A stretch of 64,000 bases of DNA from Acholeplasma laidlawii. Its GTDB lineage: Bacteria; Bacillota_I; Bacilli_A; Acholeplasmatales; Acholeplasmataceae. Position numbers and translations under genes: made by a program. The DNA is taken from assembly GCF_015709225.1 (NCBI RefSeq), contig NZ_JADNRS010000049.1, positions 1 to 64,000 of the forward strand. Direction: 5' to 3'. The notes under the pieces were generated by a model that did not search any database, was not told where the DNA came from, and saw only the letters and a program-made list of their open reading frames with translations. Positions 52,709 through 62,482 of the stretch are shown one piece after another (the stretch's first letter is position 1; the number at the start of each line of letters is the position of its first letter).

Positions 52709-54460
52709 ATGTTTATGAAAAATACAATTAGAGTAATTAACGGACCGGTTGTTAAACTTGGTTCTACAGATGAATTTAAAATGTTAGAAATGGTCTATGT
52801 TGGACCAAAAAGATTAATTGGAGAAGTAATTTCCATTTCTGATACTGAAACAGTTATCCAAGTTTATGAAACCACACAAGGTTTAAAAGTTGGGGACTTA
52901 GTTTACCCTACAGGTGAACTTGTTTCAGTGATGCTTGGTCCTGGTTTAATGGGTAATATTTTTGATGGGGTTTTAAGACCACTTCAAAAAATAAAAGACT
53001 CTGACGGTCCATTTATTAAAGCTGGTTCTAATATTCCAAGTTTGGATTTTGAACAAACATTTGATGTTGAGGTTAAAGTTCAAGAAGGTAATTATTTAGG
53101 TTGCGGTATGGTATATGCAGTGATTAAAGAAACCAGTGCGATTGAACATCGTTTAATGGTTCCACCACATATAGAAGGTATTGCTAAATCAGTGAAACCT
53201 TCTGGAAGTTATCAAGTTAAAGATACTGTCTTAGTGTTAGAAACTAAAGATGGTGATGTGGAATTAAAATTATACCAAACATGGCCAATTAAAAAAGCAA
53301 GACCTGTTACAGAAAGACTTGAATTATCTACACCACTGATTACTGGTCAACGTGTAATTGACACACTATTTCCAATTGCAAAAGGTGGTACAGCAGCAAT
53401 TCCTGGTGGATTTGGTACAGGTAAGACCATGTTACAACATCAACTCGCTAAATGGTCTGATGCAGATATAATCGTCTATGTTGGTTGTGGGGAACGTGGT
53501 AATGAAATGACACAAGTCTTGGAAGAATTTACTAAGTTAGTAGACCCAAGAACCAATCAAACTTTAATGGATAGAACTATTTTAATTGCAAACACATCCA
53601 ATATGCCAGTAGCAGCAAGAGAAGCGAGTATTTATACAGGGCTTACTGTTGCTGAATACTACCGTGATATGGGGTATCATGTTGCGATTATGGCAGACTC
53701 TACATCACGTTGGGCAGAAGCACTTCGTGAAATTTCAGCAAGACTTGAAGAAATTCCTGCTGAAGAAGGTTATCCATCTTATTTACCAAGCCGTATCTCT
53801 AAATTCTACGAACGTGCTGGTATGATGATTAATCAAAATAGATCAACTGGATCAGTTTCAATTATTGGTGCAGTTTCTCCTCAAGGGGCAGACTTTAGTG
53901 AACCAGTCACTCAAAATACAAAGCGTTTTGTTAGAGCATTTTGGGCACTTGATAAATCACTAGCGCATCAAAGACACTTTGCAGCGATTAACTGGAATTT
54001 GAGTTACTCAGAATATATTTATGATTTATCAAGTTGGTATGACAATACACTGGACCCTAAATTCTTAAAATATAGAAGTAGAATTTTAAGTATACTTGCT
54101 GAAGAATATAAATTAAATGAAATCGCAAGTTTAATGGGTAGTGACGTTTTACCAGATAACCAAAAACTTACGATTGAAATTGGACGCGTTATCCGTACTG
54201 GATTTCTCCAACAAAATGCATTCAATGCAGTGGATACATTCGTACCACTACATAAACAATTAAACATGATTGAAACCATTTTATACCTATATGATAGTTC
54301 ATTAAGATTCATTGAAAAAGGTAAAGCTTTAACACTTATCTTAAAATCAGGTATATTTGATCAGATCATTCAAATGAAATATGAAATTGGAAATGAACCA
54401 ACTGACGAATTTGACAAATTAAAACACCTAATTGATCAAACAATTGATTCAATTTTCTAA
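52709..54460 (+). CDS. ntpA: V/A-type ATPase catalytic subunit A
   Basis: Nucleotide-hydrolysing subunit, 583 residues. The P-loop is PGGFGTGKT (residues 232-240), in place of the more common GAFGCGKT or [25 protein letters not shown] follows (catalytic Glu), then [16 protein letters not shown] and [14 protein letters not shown]. The start has no gap to ntpE, and a second ATG two codons on is possible. With B it forms the A3B3 head. Whether the enzyme makes or consumes ATP cannot be told. Confidence 0.96.
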   Translation: MFMKNTIRVINGPVVKLGSTDEFKMLEMVYVGPKRLIGEVISISDTETVIQVYETTQGLKVGDLVYPTGELVSVMLGPGLMGNIFDGVLRPLQKIKDSDGPFIKAGSNIPSLDFEQTFDVEVKVQEGNYLGCGMVYAVIKETSAIEHRLMVPPHIEGIAKSVKPSGSYQVKDTVLVLETKDGDVELKLYQTWPIKKARPVTERLELSTPLITGQRVIDTLFPIAKGGTAAIPGGFGTGKTMLQHQLAKWSDADIIVYVGCGERGNEMTQVLEEFTKLVDPRTNQTLMDRTILIANTSNMPVAAREASIYTGLTVAEYYRDMGYHVAIMADSTSRWAEALREISARLEEIPAEEGYPSYLPSRISKFYERAGMMINQNRSTGSVSIIGAVSPQGADFSEPVTQNTKRFVRAFWALDKSLAHQRHFAAINWNLSYSEYIYDLSSWYDNTLDPKFLKYRSRILSILAEEYKLNEIASLMGSDVLPDNQKLTIEIGRVIRTGFLQQNAFNAVDTFVPLHKQLNMIETILYLYDSSLRFIEKGKALTLILKSGIFDQIIQMKYEIGNEPTDEFDKLKHLIDQTIDSIF

Positions 54461-54477
54461 AGAGAGGATAATTAAAT

Positions 54478-55914
54478 ATGAGTTTAGAATATGTAGGTCT
54501 AAAAGCGATTAAGGGTCCAATTATCTTTTTAGAAGGATCAAAAGATATTGGTTATGAAGAAGTCGTTGAAATCCGTATTGGTAACAATGAAGTACGTCAT
54601 GGACGTGTCATTGAAATATCTGGTGACATCGTAGCGGTTGAAGTATTTGAAGGTACTGACGGTATGATGTTAAAAGATGTATATACTAAATTTTTAGGTC
54701 ATCCACTAAGAATGGGATTATCTAAAGAAGTGTTGGGACGCACATTTAACGGTGCAGGTTTACCAATTGATGGGTTAGGACCAATCTTTTCCAATATAAG
54801 TATGGATGTCAATGGTGAATCCATGAATCCAGTATCTAGAAGATATCCTAAAAACTTTATTGAAACAGGTATTTCATCTATTGATACATTAGCTACTTTA
54901 ATTAGAGGTCAAAAACTTCCAATTTTTTCAGCAACAGGTTTAACACATAATGAGCTTGCTGTAGAAATTGTTAAACATGCTAAAATAGCTGAAAAAGAAC
55001 ATGACAAGTTCTGTATCGTATTCGCTGCTATGGGTGTTAAACACGACGTAGCACAATACTTTAAATCACAATTTGAACAAGCACACGTTATGGATAGAGT
55101 TGCTATGTTTTTAAACACAGCATCTGAACCAATTGTTGAACGTATTTTAGCACCACGTGCGGCACTAACAACTGCAGAATATTTAGCATTCCATGAAGAC
55201 TACCATGTATTAGTTATTATGACTGATATGACAAGCTACTGTGAAGCCCTAAGAGAGTTTTCATCTTCTAAAGGTGAAATTCCTGGACGTAAAGGATATC
55301 CTGGATATATGTATTCAGATCTTTCATCCCTATATGAACGTGCTGGTATGATTGAAGGTAAATCTGGTTCAGTGACTCAAATTCCAATATTAACGATGCC
55401 TAATAATGACATTACACATCCAATTCCTGACTTAACTGGTTATATTACAGAAGGTCAAATCGTATTAGATGGACAATTAAAACAAAGAGGCATTTTCCCG
55501 CCTATTAGTGTACTACCATCACTTTCACGTTTAATGAAAGATGGTATTGGTGCAGATTATACGAGAAAAGACCATGCAATTGTAGCAGACCAATTACTAG
55601 CTGCTTATGCAAAATATAATGAAGTTACAGCACTTAGCCAAGTCATTGGTGAAGATGAACTAAGTACAAGTGACCAACACTTTATGATGTTTGGTAAATT
55701 ATTTGAAACCCACTTTATTAATCAAGGTGAAGAATCTAGACGTTTAGGTGATTCATTAGATTTAGGATGGGATTTATTAAGTCTATTACCAGAAGATCAA
55801 TTAAACCGACTAAGTAGAGACCAAATTAGTCAATATATTAACAAAGAAAAAGCATATGCAAGATTTGAATTAAATGATAATGATACAATTGAGCGCATGC
55901 TTGGAAAGAACTAA
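54478..55914 (+). CDS. ntpB: V/A-type ATPase regulatory subunit B
   Basis: Non-catalytic partner of A, 478 residues, with a degenerate P-loop as expected (LPIFSATGLTHNELAVEI). Other segments: FAAMGVKHDVAQYFKSQFE, MTDMTSYCEALREFSSSKGEIPGRKGYPGYMYSDL (cited for TDMTSYCEALRE and GRKGYPGYMYSDL), and PDLTGYITEGQI. AGAGAGG precedes the ATG by 9 bases. Confidence 0.96.
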   Translation: MSLEYVGLKAIKGPIIFLEGSKDIGYEEVVEIRIGNNEVRHGRVIEISGDIVAVEVFEGTDGMMLKDVYTKFLGHPLRMGLSKEVLGRTFNGAGLPIDGLGPIFSNISMDVNGESMNPVSRRYPKNFIETGISSIDTLATLIRGQKLPIFSATGLTHNELAVEIVKHAKIAEKEHDKFCIVFAAMGVKHDVAQYFKSQFEQAHVMDRVAMFLNTASEPIVERILAPRAALTTAEYLAFHEDYHVLVIMTDMTSYCEALREFSSSKGEIPGRKGYPGYMYSDLSSLYERAGMIEGKSGSVTQIPILTMPNNDITHPIPDLTGYITEGQIVLDGQLKQRGIFPPISVLPSLSRLMKDGIGADYTRKDHAIVADQLLAAYAKYNEVTALSQVIGEDELSTSDQHFMMFGKLFETHFINQGEESRRLGDSLDLGWDLLSLLPEDQLNRLSRDQISQYINKEKAYARFELNDNDTIERMLGKN

Positions 55915-55920
55915 TAATTT

Positions 55921-56553
55921 ATGAGCCAAGTAATTCCAACTAAAGGCAACTTAATACATCTTAAAGCTAAAGAAGCCCTCGCTAAAAATGGAGAGGTTTT
56001 ATTAGATAGAAAGAAAAATATTTTAATACAAGAAGTATTAACTTTAGTTACGGATATTACAGAGGTACGTACCAAACTACAAGAAACTTATAAGAAGGCA
56101 TATCAAGCATTACAAGATGCAAATATCACACTAGGTATTGTTAGTGAGATTGCTAAAGCAATTCCAATTGACCAAAACCTACAAGTCACTTACCGTTCTT
56201 TAATGGGTGTGGACTTACCAGTGATATTATATGAAAAACCTAATATACGTTTAAGTTATGGATTACGTGCTACAAACTCTAAATTTGACTATGCATACAA
56301 AACGTTTCAAGATGCTAGAGATTTAACCGTAGAACTTGCAAAATTAGAATCTACATTATATAGATTAGCCAATGCAATCCGTCAAACTAAAAAAAGACAT
56401 AATGCATTAAAAAATGTTATTCTACCAAACCTGGATACAGATATCCACTGGATTAAAGAAAGACTAGAAGCTGAAGACCAAGAAGAGTTCATTCGTTTAA
56501 AAACCATCAAAAATAAACAAGAAAAGGCTAAAGTGAATGGAAAGCAAATCTAA
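55921..56553 (+). CDS. ntpD: V/A-type ATPase subunit D
   Basis: Central shaft subunit, 210 residues, predicted as a long antiparallel coiled coil. The N-terminal PTKGNLIHLKAKEALAKNG and the C-terminal RLANAIRQTKKRHNALKNVI are family hallmarks. It is last of the ATPase genes and overlaps the signal peptidase gene by 17 bases. Confidence 0.94.
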   Translation: MSQVIPTKGNLIHLKAKEALAKNGEVLLDRKKNILIQEVLTLVTDITEVRTKLQETYKKAYQALQDANITLGIVSEIAKAIPIDQNLQVTYRSLMGVDLPVILYEKPNIRLSYGLRATNSKFDYAYKTFQDARDLTVELAKLESTLYRLANAIRQTKKRHNALKNVILPNLDTDIHWIKERLEAEDQEEFIRLKTIKNKQEKAKVNGKQI

Positions 56554-57202
56554 GTATATCCGTTTAATCAAGAATATCGTATATTACGGTATTATATTCT
56601 TTTTACTCATAGTAATTGCAGTATCCTTATTTATTCCAAATGGCTTAGTTAAAGTATTTGGTGTTGGTTGGTACCGCGTTGTATCTGAGTCGATGGAACC
56701 CCTTATTATGACGGGTGATTATATTGTTGTTGTAAAAGATACGGATGTTGAGGATTTCGAAGATGGCGATATCATTATCTTTCAAACATACTTTTATAAC
56801 AGTCGAGTAGGTATGTATATTAGTGATGTTGTAACACATCACTTTTATGATATTGACGATGAAGGCTATATCCTTACCTACCCACACTCACAATATGACC
56901 TAGCACCAGAACTTCGTAGATTAGATGAATGGCGAAGATCTTCAACTGAGATCTATAGATTAAAACCAGAAGATATTATTGGACGTCACCAGTCAACCAT
57001 AAAAATGTCTATGGTATCTGCATTTATTACATCCCCTTATGGTGTTGCAGTGATTATTATCAATATTGGATTAGTGATCGGACTCATTGTCCTTTATCAA
57101 TATGACAAACATAAAAAACAAGAAAAATTAGGTGAAACGAACATACCTGATGAAAACCTAAATGGAGATACAAATACCAATGTGGACAACTTGGATGAAT
57201 GA
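56537..57202 (+). CDS. ER/SipW-type signal peptidase I
   Basis: A 221-residue S26 peptidase of the archaeal/eukaryotic-like type. An N-terminal anchor helix (about residues 10-33) precedes the catalytic SESMEP (Ser52), TGDYIVV and DVVTHHF, where His replaces the Lys of ordinary bacterial signal peptidases. A second helix (about residues 167-190) precedes an Asn/Asp-rich tail (NLNGDTNTNVDNLDE). It cleaves exported proteins at the outer membrane face. It overlaps ntpD by 17 bases and ung at its 3' end. No other signal peptidase is in the window, so it may be the main one. Confidence 0.85.
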   Translation: MESKSKYIRLIKNIVYYGIIFFLLIVIAVSLFIPNGLVKVFGVGWYRVVSESMEPLIMTGDYIVVVKDTDVEDFEDGDIIIFQTYFYNSRVGMYISDVVTHHFYDIDDEGYILTYPHSQYDLAPELRRLDEWRRSSTEIYRLKPEDIIGRHQSTIKMSMVSAFITSPYGVAVIIINIGLVIGLIVLYQYDKHKKQEKLGETNIPDENLNGDTNTNVDNLDE

Positions 57203-57827
57203 AGAACTAATAAAGCCGTATTTTAAAAATCTCATGTCTTTTTTGGATGAGCGTTCAAAGACTGAAACAATCTATCCACCAAAAGAGGATTGGTTTAACG
57301 CGTTTTTATATACTTCTGTAAATAATCTTAAAGTCGTTATCCTTGGTCAAGATCCATATCATGGACCAAACCAAGCGCATGGTTTAAGTTTTTCAACATT
57401 AAATGAAAAACTACCACCAAGCTTAAAAAACATATATCAAGAATTAAAAGATGATTTAAATATCGACATATCAACAAAAGGTGATTTAACATCCTGGGCT
57501 AGGCAGGGTGTTTTGTTGCTTAATACGGTCTTAACTGTTGAAGCATCTAAACCACTTTCTCATAAAAATAAAGGTTGGGAAACTTTTACACACCAAATGA
57601 TAAAGCATATCAATTTATTAGATCAACCGATTGTCTTTATCCTTTGGGGAAATCAAGCAAAAGACATCAAACCACATTTAACAAACCCTAAACACATGGT
57701 GTTAGAAAGTGTTCACCCATCACCTTTTTCAGCAAGATTAGGATTTTTTGGTTCTAAGCCTTTTTCAAAAGCAAATCATTATTTAACTATGCATCATGTC
57801 AATCCAGTTGACTGGCATATTAAATAA
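57180..57827 (+). CDS. ung: uracil-DNA glycosylase
   Basis: Family 1 UDG that removes uracil from DNA, 215 residues. The catalytic motif is GQDPYHGPNQAHGLSFS with D58, and the second motif HPSPFSARLGFFGSKPF carries H179. GGAGAT lies 9 bases upstream of the ATG at 57180; an in-frame ATG at 57162 overlaps it and one at 57195 is less well spaced. It overlaps the preceding gene by 23 bases. A dUTPase gene at 62483 serves the same uracil-avoidance task. Confidence 0.95.
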   Translation: MWTTWMNEELIKPYFKNLMSFLDERSKTETIYPPKEDWFNAFLYTSVNNLKVVILGQDPYHGPNQAHGLSFSTLNEKLPPSLKNIYQELKDDLNIDISTKGDLTSWARQGVLLLNTVLTVEASKPLSHKNKGWETFTHQMIKHINLLDQPIVFILWGNQAKDIKPHLTNPKHMVLESVHPSPFSARLGFFGSKPFSKANHYLTMHHVNPVDWHIK

Positions 57828-57835
57828 TGTATAAT
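57808..57835 (+). promoter_or_regulatory. promoter of the folT riboswitch transcript
   Basis: TTGACT (57808-57813) and TATAAT (57830-57835), spacing 16, inside the end of ung. Confidence 0.65.
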
Positions 57836-57851
57836 AGGTATAATTTCATTT

Positions 57852-57960
57852 AGAGGTATATGCGTCAAGTGTCAACTGGTTAGTGGATGATTAGTTGAAC
57901 GAACATAAGTATTTATGGCGGTGTATATTTCTGATCCGCTTTTATTTTTTAAGTGGATCT
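57852..57960 (+). promoter_or_regulatory. tetrahydrofolate riboswitch (class I-like)
   Basis: Hallmarks of the folT-associated THF aptamer occur in order: AGAGGTATATGCGTCAAGTG (57852-57871), a P2-type arm closing TCAACT/AGTTGA, ACGAA at about 57899, then GGCGGTGTATATTTCTGATC and CGCT ending near 57940. The 3' part (GATCCGCTT) can alternatively pair with AAGTGGATC at 57952-57960, a plausible expression platform just before AAGGAGGT. Confidence 0.85.
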
Positions 57961-57981
57961 CGACTAAGGAGGTCTTTTTTA

Positions 57982-58548
57982 ATGGTTAAACAAAATTTAA
58001 GGAAACTGACACTAGCTGCAGTTTTAACAGCACTATCCATTGTATTAGATATATTATTTAAATCCATTGTCCCTGCAAATCAAAGCTTTGGATTTCCCTT
58101 TTATGCAATCCCACTTGTAGTTGGTTCAATTGTACTAGGTCCAATCTACGGTGGTATGATGGGCTTTATCTCTGATGCGGTAGGCTTTTTTGCAGGTGGA
58201 TCACAATTTGCATACGACTTTATGTTTGCGCTACAAGCTATTAGTTGGGGTGTAATACCTTATCTAATCGCAAGAAGAAAGTCAGGCTGGGTTCGCATTT
58301 TACTAGCTGTAATTGTTTCACACATCATGGCTACTAGTTTTTCAACACTTGCAAGTTTCTTAAGTAGCTATGCCTATTCTAGTAATCTAAATAGTGCAAT
58401 TACTTATGCAACAGCTAATCTACCGTTAAGACTTCTGATGATGCCCGTAAACATTATCATTATTAGTTATGTGACATTTACTGTCAATACTAGATTAGAA
58501 CCTCTATATATGGAGTTTTTTGAACAAAAGCGTACTAAAAATACATAA
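57982..58548 (+). CDS. folT: folate ECF transporter S component
   Basis: Integral membrane folate-binding S component of an energy-coupling-factor transporter, 188 residues with about six helices. Typical text includes LAAVLTALSIVLDI at the start, VLGPIYGGMMGFISDAVGFF (the A/GxxxD-type S-component loop) and LPLRLLMMPVNIII. The ATG at 57982 follows a strong AAGGAGG; longer in-frame readings run through the riboswitch and are rejected. The shared EcfA/EcfT module is not in the window. Control by the upstream THF riboswitch supports the substrate. Confidence 0.92.
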   Translation: MVKQNLRKLTLAAVLTALSIVLDILFKSIVPANQSFGFPFYAIPLVVGSIVLGPIYGGMMGFISDAVGFFAGGSQFAYDFMFALQAISWGVIPYLIARRKSGWVRILLAVIVSHIMATSFSTLASFLSSYAYSSNLNSAITYATANLPLRLLMMPVNIIIISYVTFTVNTRLEPLYMEFFEQKRTKNT

Positions 58549-58552
58549 AAAT

Positions 58553-58602
58553 AAAAAGCATTTGATAATCAAATTAATGATTAAGACAAATGCTTTTTTT
58601 AT
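58553..58602 (+). terminator. terminator of folT
   Basis: AAAAAGCATTTG (58553-58564) pairs with CAAATGCTTTTT (58587-58598), then TT. Its A-rich left side could also end the minus-strand gene at 58614. Confidence 0.85.
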
Positions 58603-58613
58603 TGTTGTTATAA

Positions 58614-58991
58614 CTAAATTTCTTTACCAATAATAGTAAGCAAATGGACGACACCATTTAGACCATAGACAGTAGAGATAAAGATATCCAATGTATTATA
58701 AACACCTAATGATGATGTAGGATCTAGTAAATAAAATAAACCGATTATTATAATTGGTGAAAAATAGTATGCCGCTAGATAGATAGCAGACTTCATTTCA
58801 TGATAAGGACTTCTGTAATGATAAATTGTAAATAGTAATAAGATTACTAAGTATAGAAACGCGAAAATAAAGTCACTTACCTTTAAACCTTGAGGATAAC
58901 TTATAAGCGTATCTACTAAAAATATAATAAATAATAGAAGTAGGATACTTTGTAGAATTAAACTTACTAAGTACAGATATTTTCTATACAT
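58614..58991 (-). CDS. small four-helix membrane protein, unknown
   Basis: A 125-residue protein with about four membrane helices (residues about 5-28, 38-57, 68-88 and 98-120). No family is recognised. It starts 6 bases after the aquaporin gene on the same strand without a clear ribosome-binding site, so it is probably translationally coupled and may act with it. Confidence 0.65.
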   Translation of the reverse strand: MYRKYLYLVSLILQSILLLLFIIFLVDTLISYPQGLKVSDFIFAFLYLVILLLFTIYHYRSPYHEMKSAIYLAAYYFSPIIIIGLFYLLDPTSSLGVYNTLDIFISTVYGLNGVVHLLTIIGKEI

Positions 58992-58997
58992 ATGGAT

Positions 58998-59672
58998 TTA
59001 AGCTTTTTCTTCAGGCACTTGATCAAAATACGGTGCAGCAACAGCAGCTAAAAATGCACCAATCATAGGTCCTACAATAAATATCCAAACTTGTTCTAAT
59101 GCTTTACCACCCTGAAATAGTCCAGAGAAGATAGAACGAACTGGGTTTAACCCTGCATTTGTAAGAGGACCTGTAAAATAAATAAGTGCTGCAAGTGTTA
59201 AACCAATGATTAAACCTGCAAGACTCTTTAGATTTGGTTCTTTTGTAACGCGCAAGATCACAAAGACAAATAAGAATGTACCAATCACTTCAACTAAGAC
59301 ACCTAATAATAAAATTAAGATGCCTGTTTGACCACCAAAGTCACCAAATATTTGATTTGCACCTAAATTAGATAAATCACCAACAAATGGTACTAAACAT
59401 AACACTGCGATTAATGAACCAAGTAATTGGAAGAAACTATACATTCCAAAATCTTTCCAAGATAATCTTTTAGTCAATGCCATCGCAAACGATACTGCAG
59501 GATTAAAGTGTCCTCCTGATGTTGAACCTACTGCATAAATCATAGCCATAAGAATAAGTCCAAATGCTAAGGCAATACTAGATAATTCTAAGTTTAATAC
59601 TGCAGCAGTTGAACCCACTAAAACTAGAGCGAAAGCTCCAATAAATTCTGCCAAATAGGCTTTTAACTTCAT
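58998..59672 (-). CDS. aquaporin/glycerol facilitator family channel
   Basis: A 224-residue MIP-family channel with six helices and two half-helices. The first signature is GGHFNPAVSFA; the second reads NAGLNPVRS, so NPA is NPV there, with the selectivity-filter Arg retained. Size and filter surroundings (no glycerol-type Asp after NPxR) favour a water-channel-like AqpZ subtype, with low confidence. AAGGAG lies 9 bases before the ATG at 59672; longer in-frame starts overlap that site. It is divergent from trmFO. Confidence 0.88.
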   Translation of the reverse strand: MKLKAYLAEFIGAFALVLVGSTAAVLNLELSSIALAFGLILMAMIYAVGSTSGGHFNPAVSFAMALTKRLSWKDFGMYSFFQLLGSLIAVLCLVPFVGDLSNLGANQIFGDFGGQTGILILLLGVLVEVIGTFLFVFVILRVTKEPNLKSLAGLIIGLTLAALIYFTGPLTNAGLNPVRSIFSGLFQGGKALEQVWIFIVGPMIGAFLAAVAAPYFDQVPEEKA

Positions 59673-59746
59673 ATAATTCATCTCCTTGATTCTAAAGTAT
59701 TTATATTTATTACAATTATACCAAAATATAAACAAATGTTTCATGT

Positions 59747-59752
59747 TATAAT
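59747..59752 (+). promoter_or_regulatory. extended -10 promoter of trmFO
   Basis: TGTTATAAT (TGn plus TATAAT) with no -35; the transcript would start within about 10 bases of the ATG. Confidence 0.45.
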
Positions 59753-59767
59753 CAAGGTGGTGAAAAT

Positions 59768-61051
59768 ATGATAAAAATTATTGGTGCCGGACTAGCCGGC
59801 AGTGAAGCAGCCTATTATTTAGCAAATAAAGGCTATAAAGTAAAACTATATGAAATGAGACCTAAAAAGAACACACCTGCTCATGTCACTAAAAACTTTG
59901 CAGAACTCGTATGTTCAAACTCATTTAGATCAAACGATCCACTCAATGCTGTGGGTCTTTTAAAAGTTGAAATGACATATTTTAACTCGCTTATATTAGA
60001 AGCAGCACATATACATAAAGTACCTGCAGGTAGTAGCCTTGCAGTCGACAGAAATTTATTTTCTGAATATGTAACTGAAAAGATTAAGAACCATGAAAAT
60101 ATTGAAGTCATTCATGAAGAAGTTACATCACTAAATCCAAATGAATATACCATTATTGCAGCAGGACCACTAGCTTCTGATTTACTCTCAAAACAAATCC
60201 AAGATCATCTACATTTAGAGAGTTTAAACTTCTTTGATGCGGTTGCACCAATTATTGATGCAAAATCCATCAACATGGATATTGTATATCTAAAATCTAG
60301 ATATGATAAAGATGAAGCAGCATATATTAACTGTCCAATGAACAAACAAGAATATTTAGAATTCTATAAGGCGTTAATGACTGCAGAATCAGTCGCACCT
60401 AAAGACTTTGAAAATAATGTATTTGAAGGTTGTATGCCTGTTGAAGACATGGGTAAACGTGGTATTGATACCCTACGCTTTGGTCCACTTAAACCAGTTG
60501 GTTTAACTAAACCCAATGGTGAAAAACCTTATGCAGTTGTTCAATTAAGACAAGATGACGTCAATAAGACAATGTATAATATGGTTGGTTTTCAAACCCA
60601 CATGAAGTGGGGCGACCAAAAACGAGTGATCCAAATGATACCGGGATTAGAAAATGCTGAAATATTAAGATATGGTGTCATTCATAAAAATACATATTTA
60701 GAATCTCCAAAACATTTAAACAATGCATTTCAAGTTAGAGATATTCCAAAATGGTTCTTTGCTGGACAAATTTCTGGCGTAGAAGGTTACATTGAATCTG
60801 CTGCATCTGGATTAAATGTTGCAATCAATTTACATAATTTATTAACTCAAGGTGAAATTAGACCTTTACCAGTAGATACGATGATGGGTGCGATGGCACG
60901 TTATATTTCAAACTATCATCAGTACTTTGTACCTATGAATGCAAACTTTGGTTTATTTGATCAAATAGAAGCACATAAGACTGTAAGAAAACAAATGTAT
61001 CATGATCGTTCAATCAATGCACTAAAGGAATATATTAAAGGAGGTATCTAA
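59768..61051 (+). CDS. trmFO: folate-dependent tRNA (uracil-54-C5)-methyltransferase TrmFO
   Basis: FAD- and methylenetetrahydrofolate-dependent enzyme making ribothymidine 54 in tRNA, 427 residues. The FAD loop GAGLAGSEAAYYLANKG is at residues 6-22, and the catalytic cysteine region LVCSNSFRSNDP is near residue 50. GQISGVEGYIESAASGLN closes the FAD site. GGTGG precedes the ATG. The order trmFO-xerC matches Firmicutes (gid-codV). Its folate need parallels the riboswitch-controlled folT about 2 kb upstream. Confidence 0.96.
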   Translation: MIKIIGAGLAGSEAAYYLANKGYKVKLYEMRPKKNTPAHVTKNFAELVCSNSFRSNDPLNAVGLLKVEMTYFNSLILEAAHIHKVPAGSSLAVDRNLFSEYVTEKIKNHENIEVIHEEVTSLNPNEYTIIAAGPLASDLLSKQIQDHLHLESLNFFDAVAPIIDAKSINMDIVYLKSRYDKDEAAYINCPMNKQEYLEFYKALMTAESVAPKDFENNVFEGCMPVEDMGKRGIDTLRFGPLKPVGLTKPNGEKPYAVVQLRQDDVNKTMYNMVGFQTHMKWGDQKRVIQMIPGLENAEILRYGVIHKNTYLESPKHLNNAFQVRDIPKWFFAGQISGVEGYIESAASGLNVAINLHNLLTQGEIRPLPVDTMMGAMARYISNYHQYFVPMNANFGLFDQIEAHKTVRKQMYHDRSINALKEYIKGGI

Positions 61052-61052
61052 T

Positions 61053-61973
61053 ATGGATATTATCTCTGATTATAAAGATTATCTCATCATTGAGAAAAAC
61101 TTTAGTGAACACACAGCCATAAGTTATATCAATGATGTTAAAGGGTTCGAGGATTTTTTAATCAAAGAGGGGCTAGCTAAAGATTTATTAGGTGCTAGAC
61201 GACCCCGTTTAGCACGTAATTATATATCTTATTTAGATAATCAAGACTTTAAGAAAAAATCGATTGCTAGAAAACTATCTAGTTTAAAGAACTTTTACAA
61301 TTATTTAATCTTTAAAGAACTTATAGAAGAAAACATCTTTAGTGATATTAAAGCACCTAAAGTAGCTAAAACCTTGCCGCATATTATTGATGATGAGGCT
61401 ATCAATTATTTATTTGATTCTATTGACACATCAAAGCCTTTAGGTTATAGAAATCTAGTCATTTTAGATTTACTATATAGTTGTGGTGTTCGTGCAAGTG
61501 AACTTATTAATTTAGAAATTAAAGATATTTATTTATCCAGTGGTCAAATACTTATCCATGGTAAGGGTAAGAAAGATAGATATATCATCTTACATGATAA
61601 GTTAATTGAAGAAATTAGACATTATCTATCGTTTGTAAGAGTCACCCTACTTTCTAAGGGTGATGATACCAATCAACAAAAACTGTTTATAAATTATAAG
61701 GGTGGACCACTTACGGTAAGAGGTTTAAGAGTTATCTTAAATCAATTGATTAAAGATAGTGGTGAAACTTATGCGATACATCCGCATATGTTAAGACATG
61801 CTTTTGCTACTACGATGTTAAATCATGGTGCAGATTTAAGAGTTGTACAAGAACTCCTAGGTCATGAGCATTTAAAATCCACTCAAATTTATACACACGT
61901 TTCAAAAGAACAATTAAAAGAAAAATATATGCAGACGCATCCAAGGAATCAACATAATGAGAAAACTAAGTGA
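61053..61973 (+). CDS. xerC: tyrosine recombinase XerC-like
   Basis: Site-specific recombinase, 306 residues, for chromosome-dimer resolution at dif. The N-terminal SAM-like domain (about residues 1-95) precedes the catalytic domain with SCGVRASELINL (first Arg, about 148), the K-beta hairpin GKGKKDR, HPHMLRHAFATTML (HxxR), LLGHEHLKSTQIYTH (H and nucleophile Tyr). AGGAGG precedes the ATG two bases after trmFO. Adjacent to trmFO as in Firmicutes. It is a chromosomal Xer rather than a phage integrase. Confidence 0.92.
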   Translation: MDIISDYKDYLIIEKNFSEHTAISYINDVKGFEDFLIKEGLAKDLLGARRPRLARNYISYLDNQDFKKKSIARKLSSLKNFYNYLIFKELIEENIFSDIKAPKVAKTLPHIIDDEAINYLFDSIDTSKPLGYRNLVILDLLYSCGVRASELINLEIKDIYLSSGQILIHGKGKKDRYIILHDKLIEEIRHYLSFVRVTLLSKGDDTNQQKLFINYKGGPLTVRGLRVILNQLIKDSGETYAIHPHMLRHAFATTMLNHGADLRVVQELLGHEHLKSTQIYTHVSKEQLKEKYMQTHPRNQHNEKTK

Positions 61974-62472
61974 AATTATAATTGAAGAAGGTACCGAAGA
62001 TTTAGTTATAGATAAAACTAGAACTACCATTAGGGCGATAATTTGTAACAACAATAAGTTACTTATGGTCTATTCACCAACCTTTAAAGACTATACCTTT
62101 CCAGGTGGTGGTATGAAAAAAGGTGAAGATCACATCAGTGCACTTAAAAGAGAAGTTAAAGAAGAAATTGGTGCGAGTGAAGTCTTTAATATAAAACCTT
62201 ATGGTTATATTGAAGAAAAAAGATATGGTATTTCAAATAGACCAACTGTGTATCTTCAAACATCTTATTACTATGTAGTTGAAGTATCAAACTTTGGTGA
62301 TCAAGATTTAGCAGATAGAGAAAAAGAACACGGTGTAGAACCGGTTTGGGTTTCAATTGATGAAGCCATACATATTAATCAATTATCTATGAGTAAGTTA
62401 AATAAAAAAAGAGGCATGAAGACTGTTTTACCTAGAGAGATTAAGGTATTAGAGTCACTTAAAAAAATTTAG
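61957..62472 (+). CDS. NUDIX hydrolase
   Basis: A 171-residue NUDIX protein. The box GGGMKKGEDHISALKREVKEEIG (cited for G-x5-E-x7-REV-x-EEIG) lies at about residues 50-72. It hydrolyses a nucleoside diphosphate derivative, and the substrate is not deducible. It overlaps xerC by 17 bases and precedes dut by 10, so nucleotide-pool cleaning is a reasonable guess. Confidence 0.88.
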   Translation: MRKLSEIIIEEGTEDLVIDKTRTTIRAIICNNNKLLMVYSPTFKDYTFPGGGMKKGEDHISALKREVKEEIGASEVFNIKPYGYIEEKRYGISNRPTVYLQTSYYYVVEVSNFGDQDLADREKEHGVEPVWVSIDEAIHINQLSMSKLNKKRGMKTVLPREIKVLESLKKI

Positions 62473-62482
62473 AGGTAAGCAT

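Noticed and set aside
61053-61973. Xer-type recombinase as phage or island integrase
   Set aside because: It sits beside trmFO in the usual Firmicutes order with no phage genes or attachment repeats nearby.
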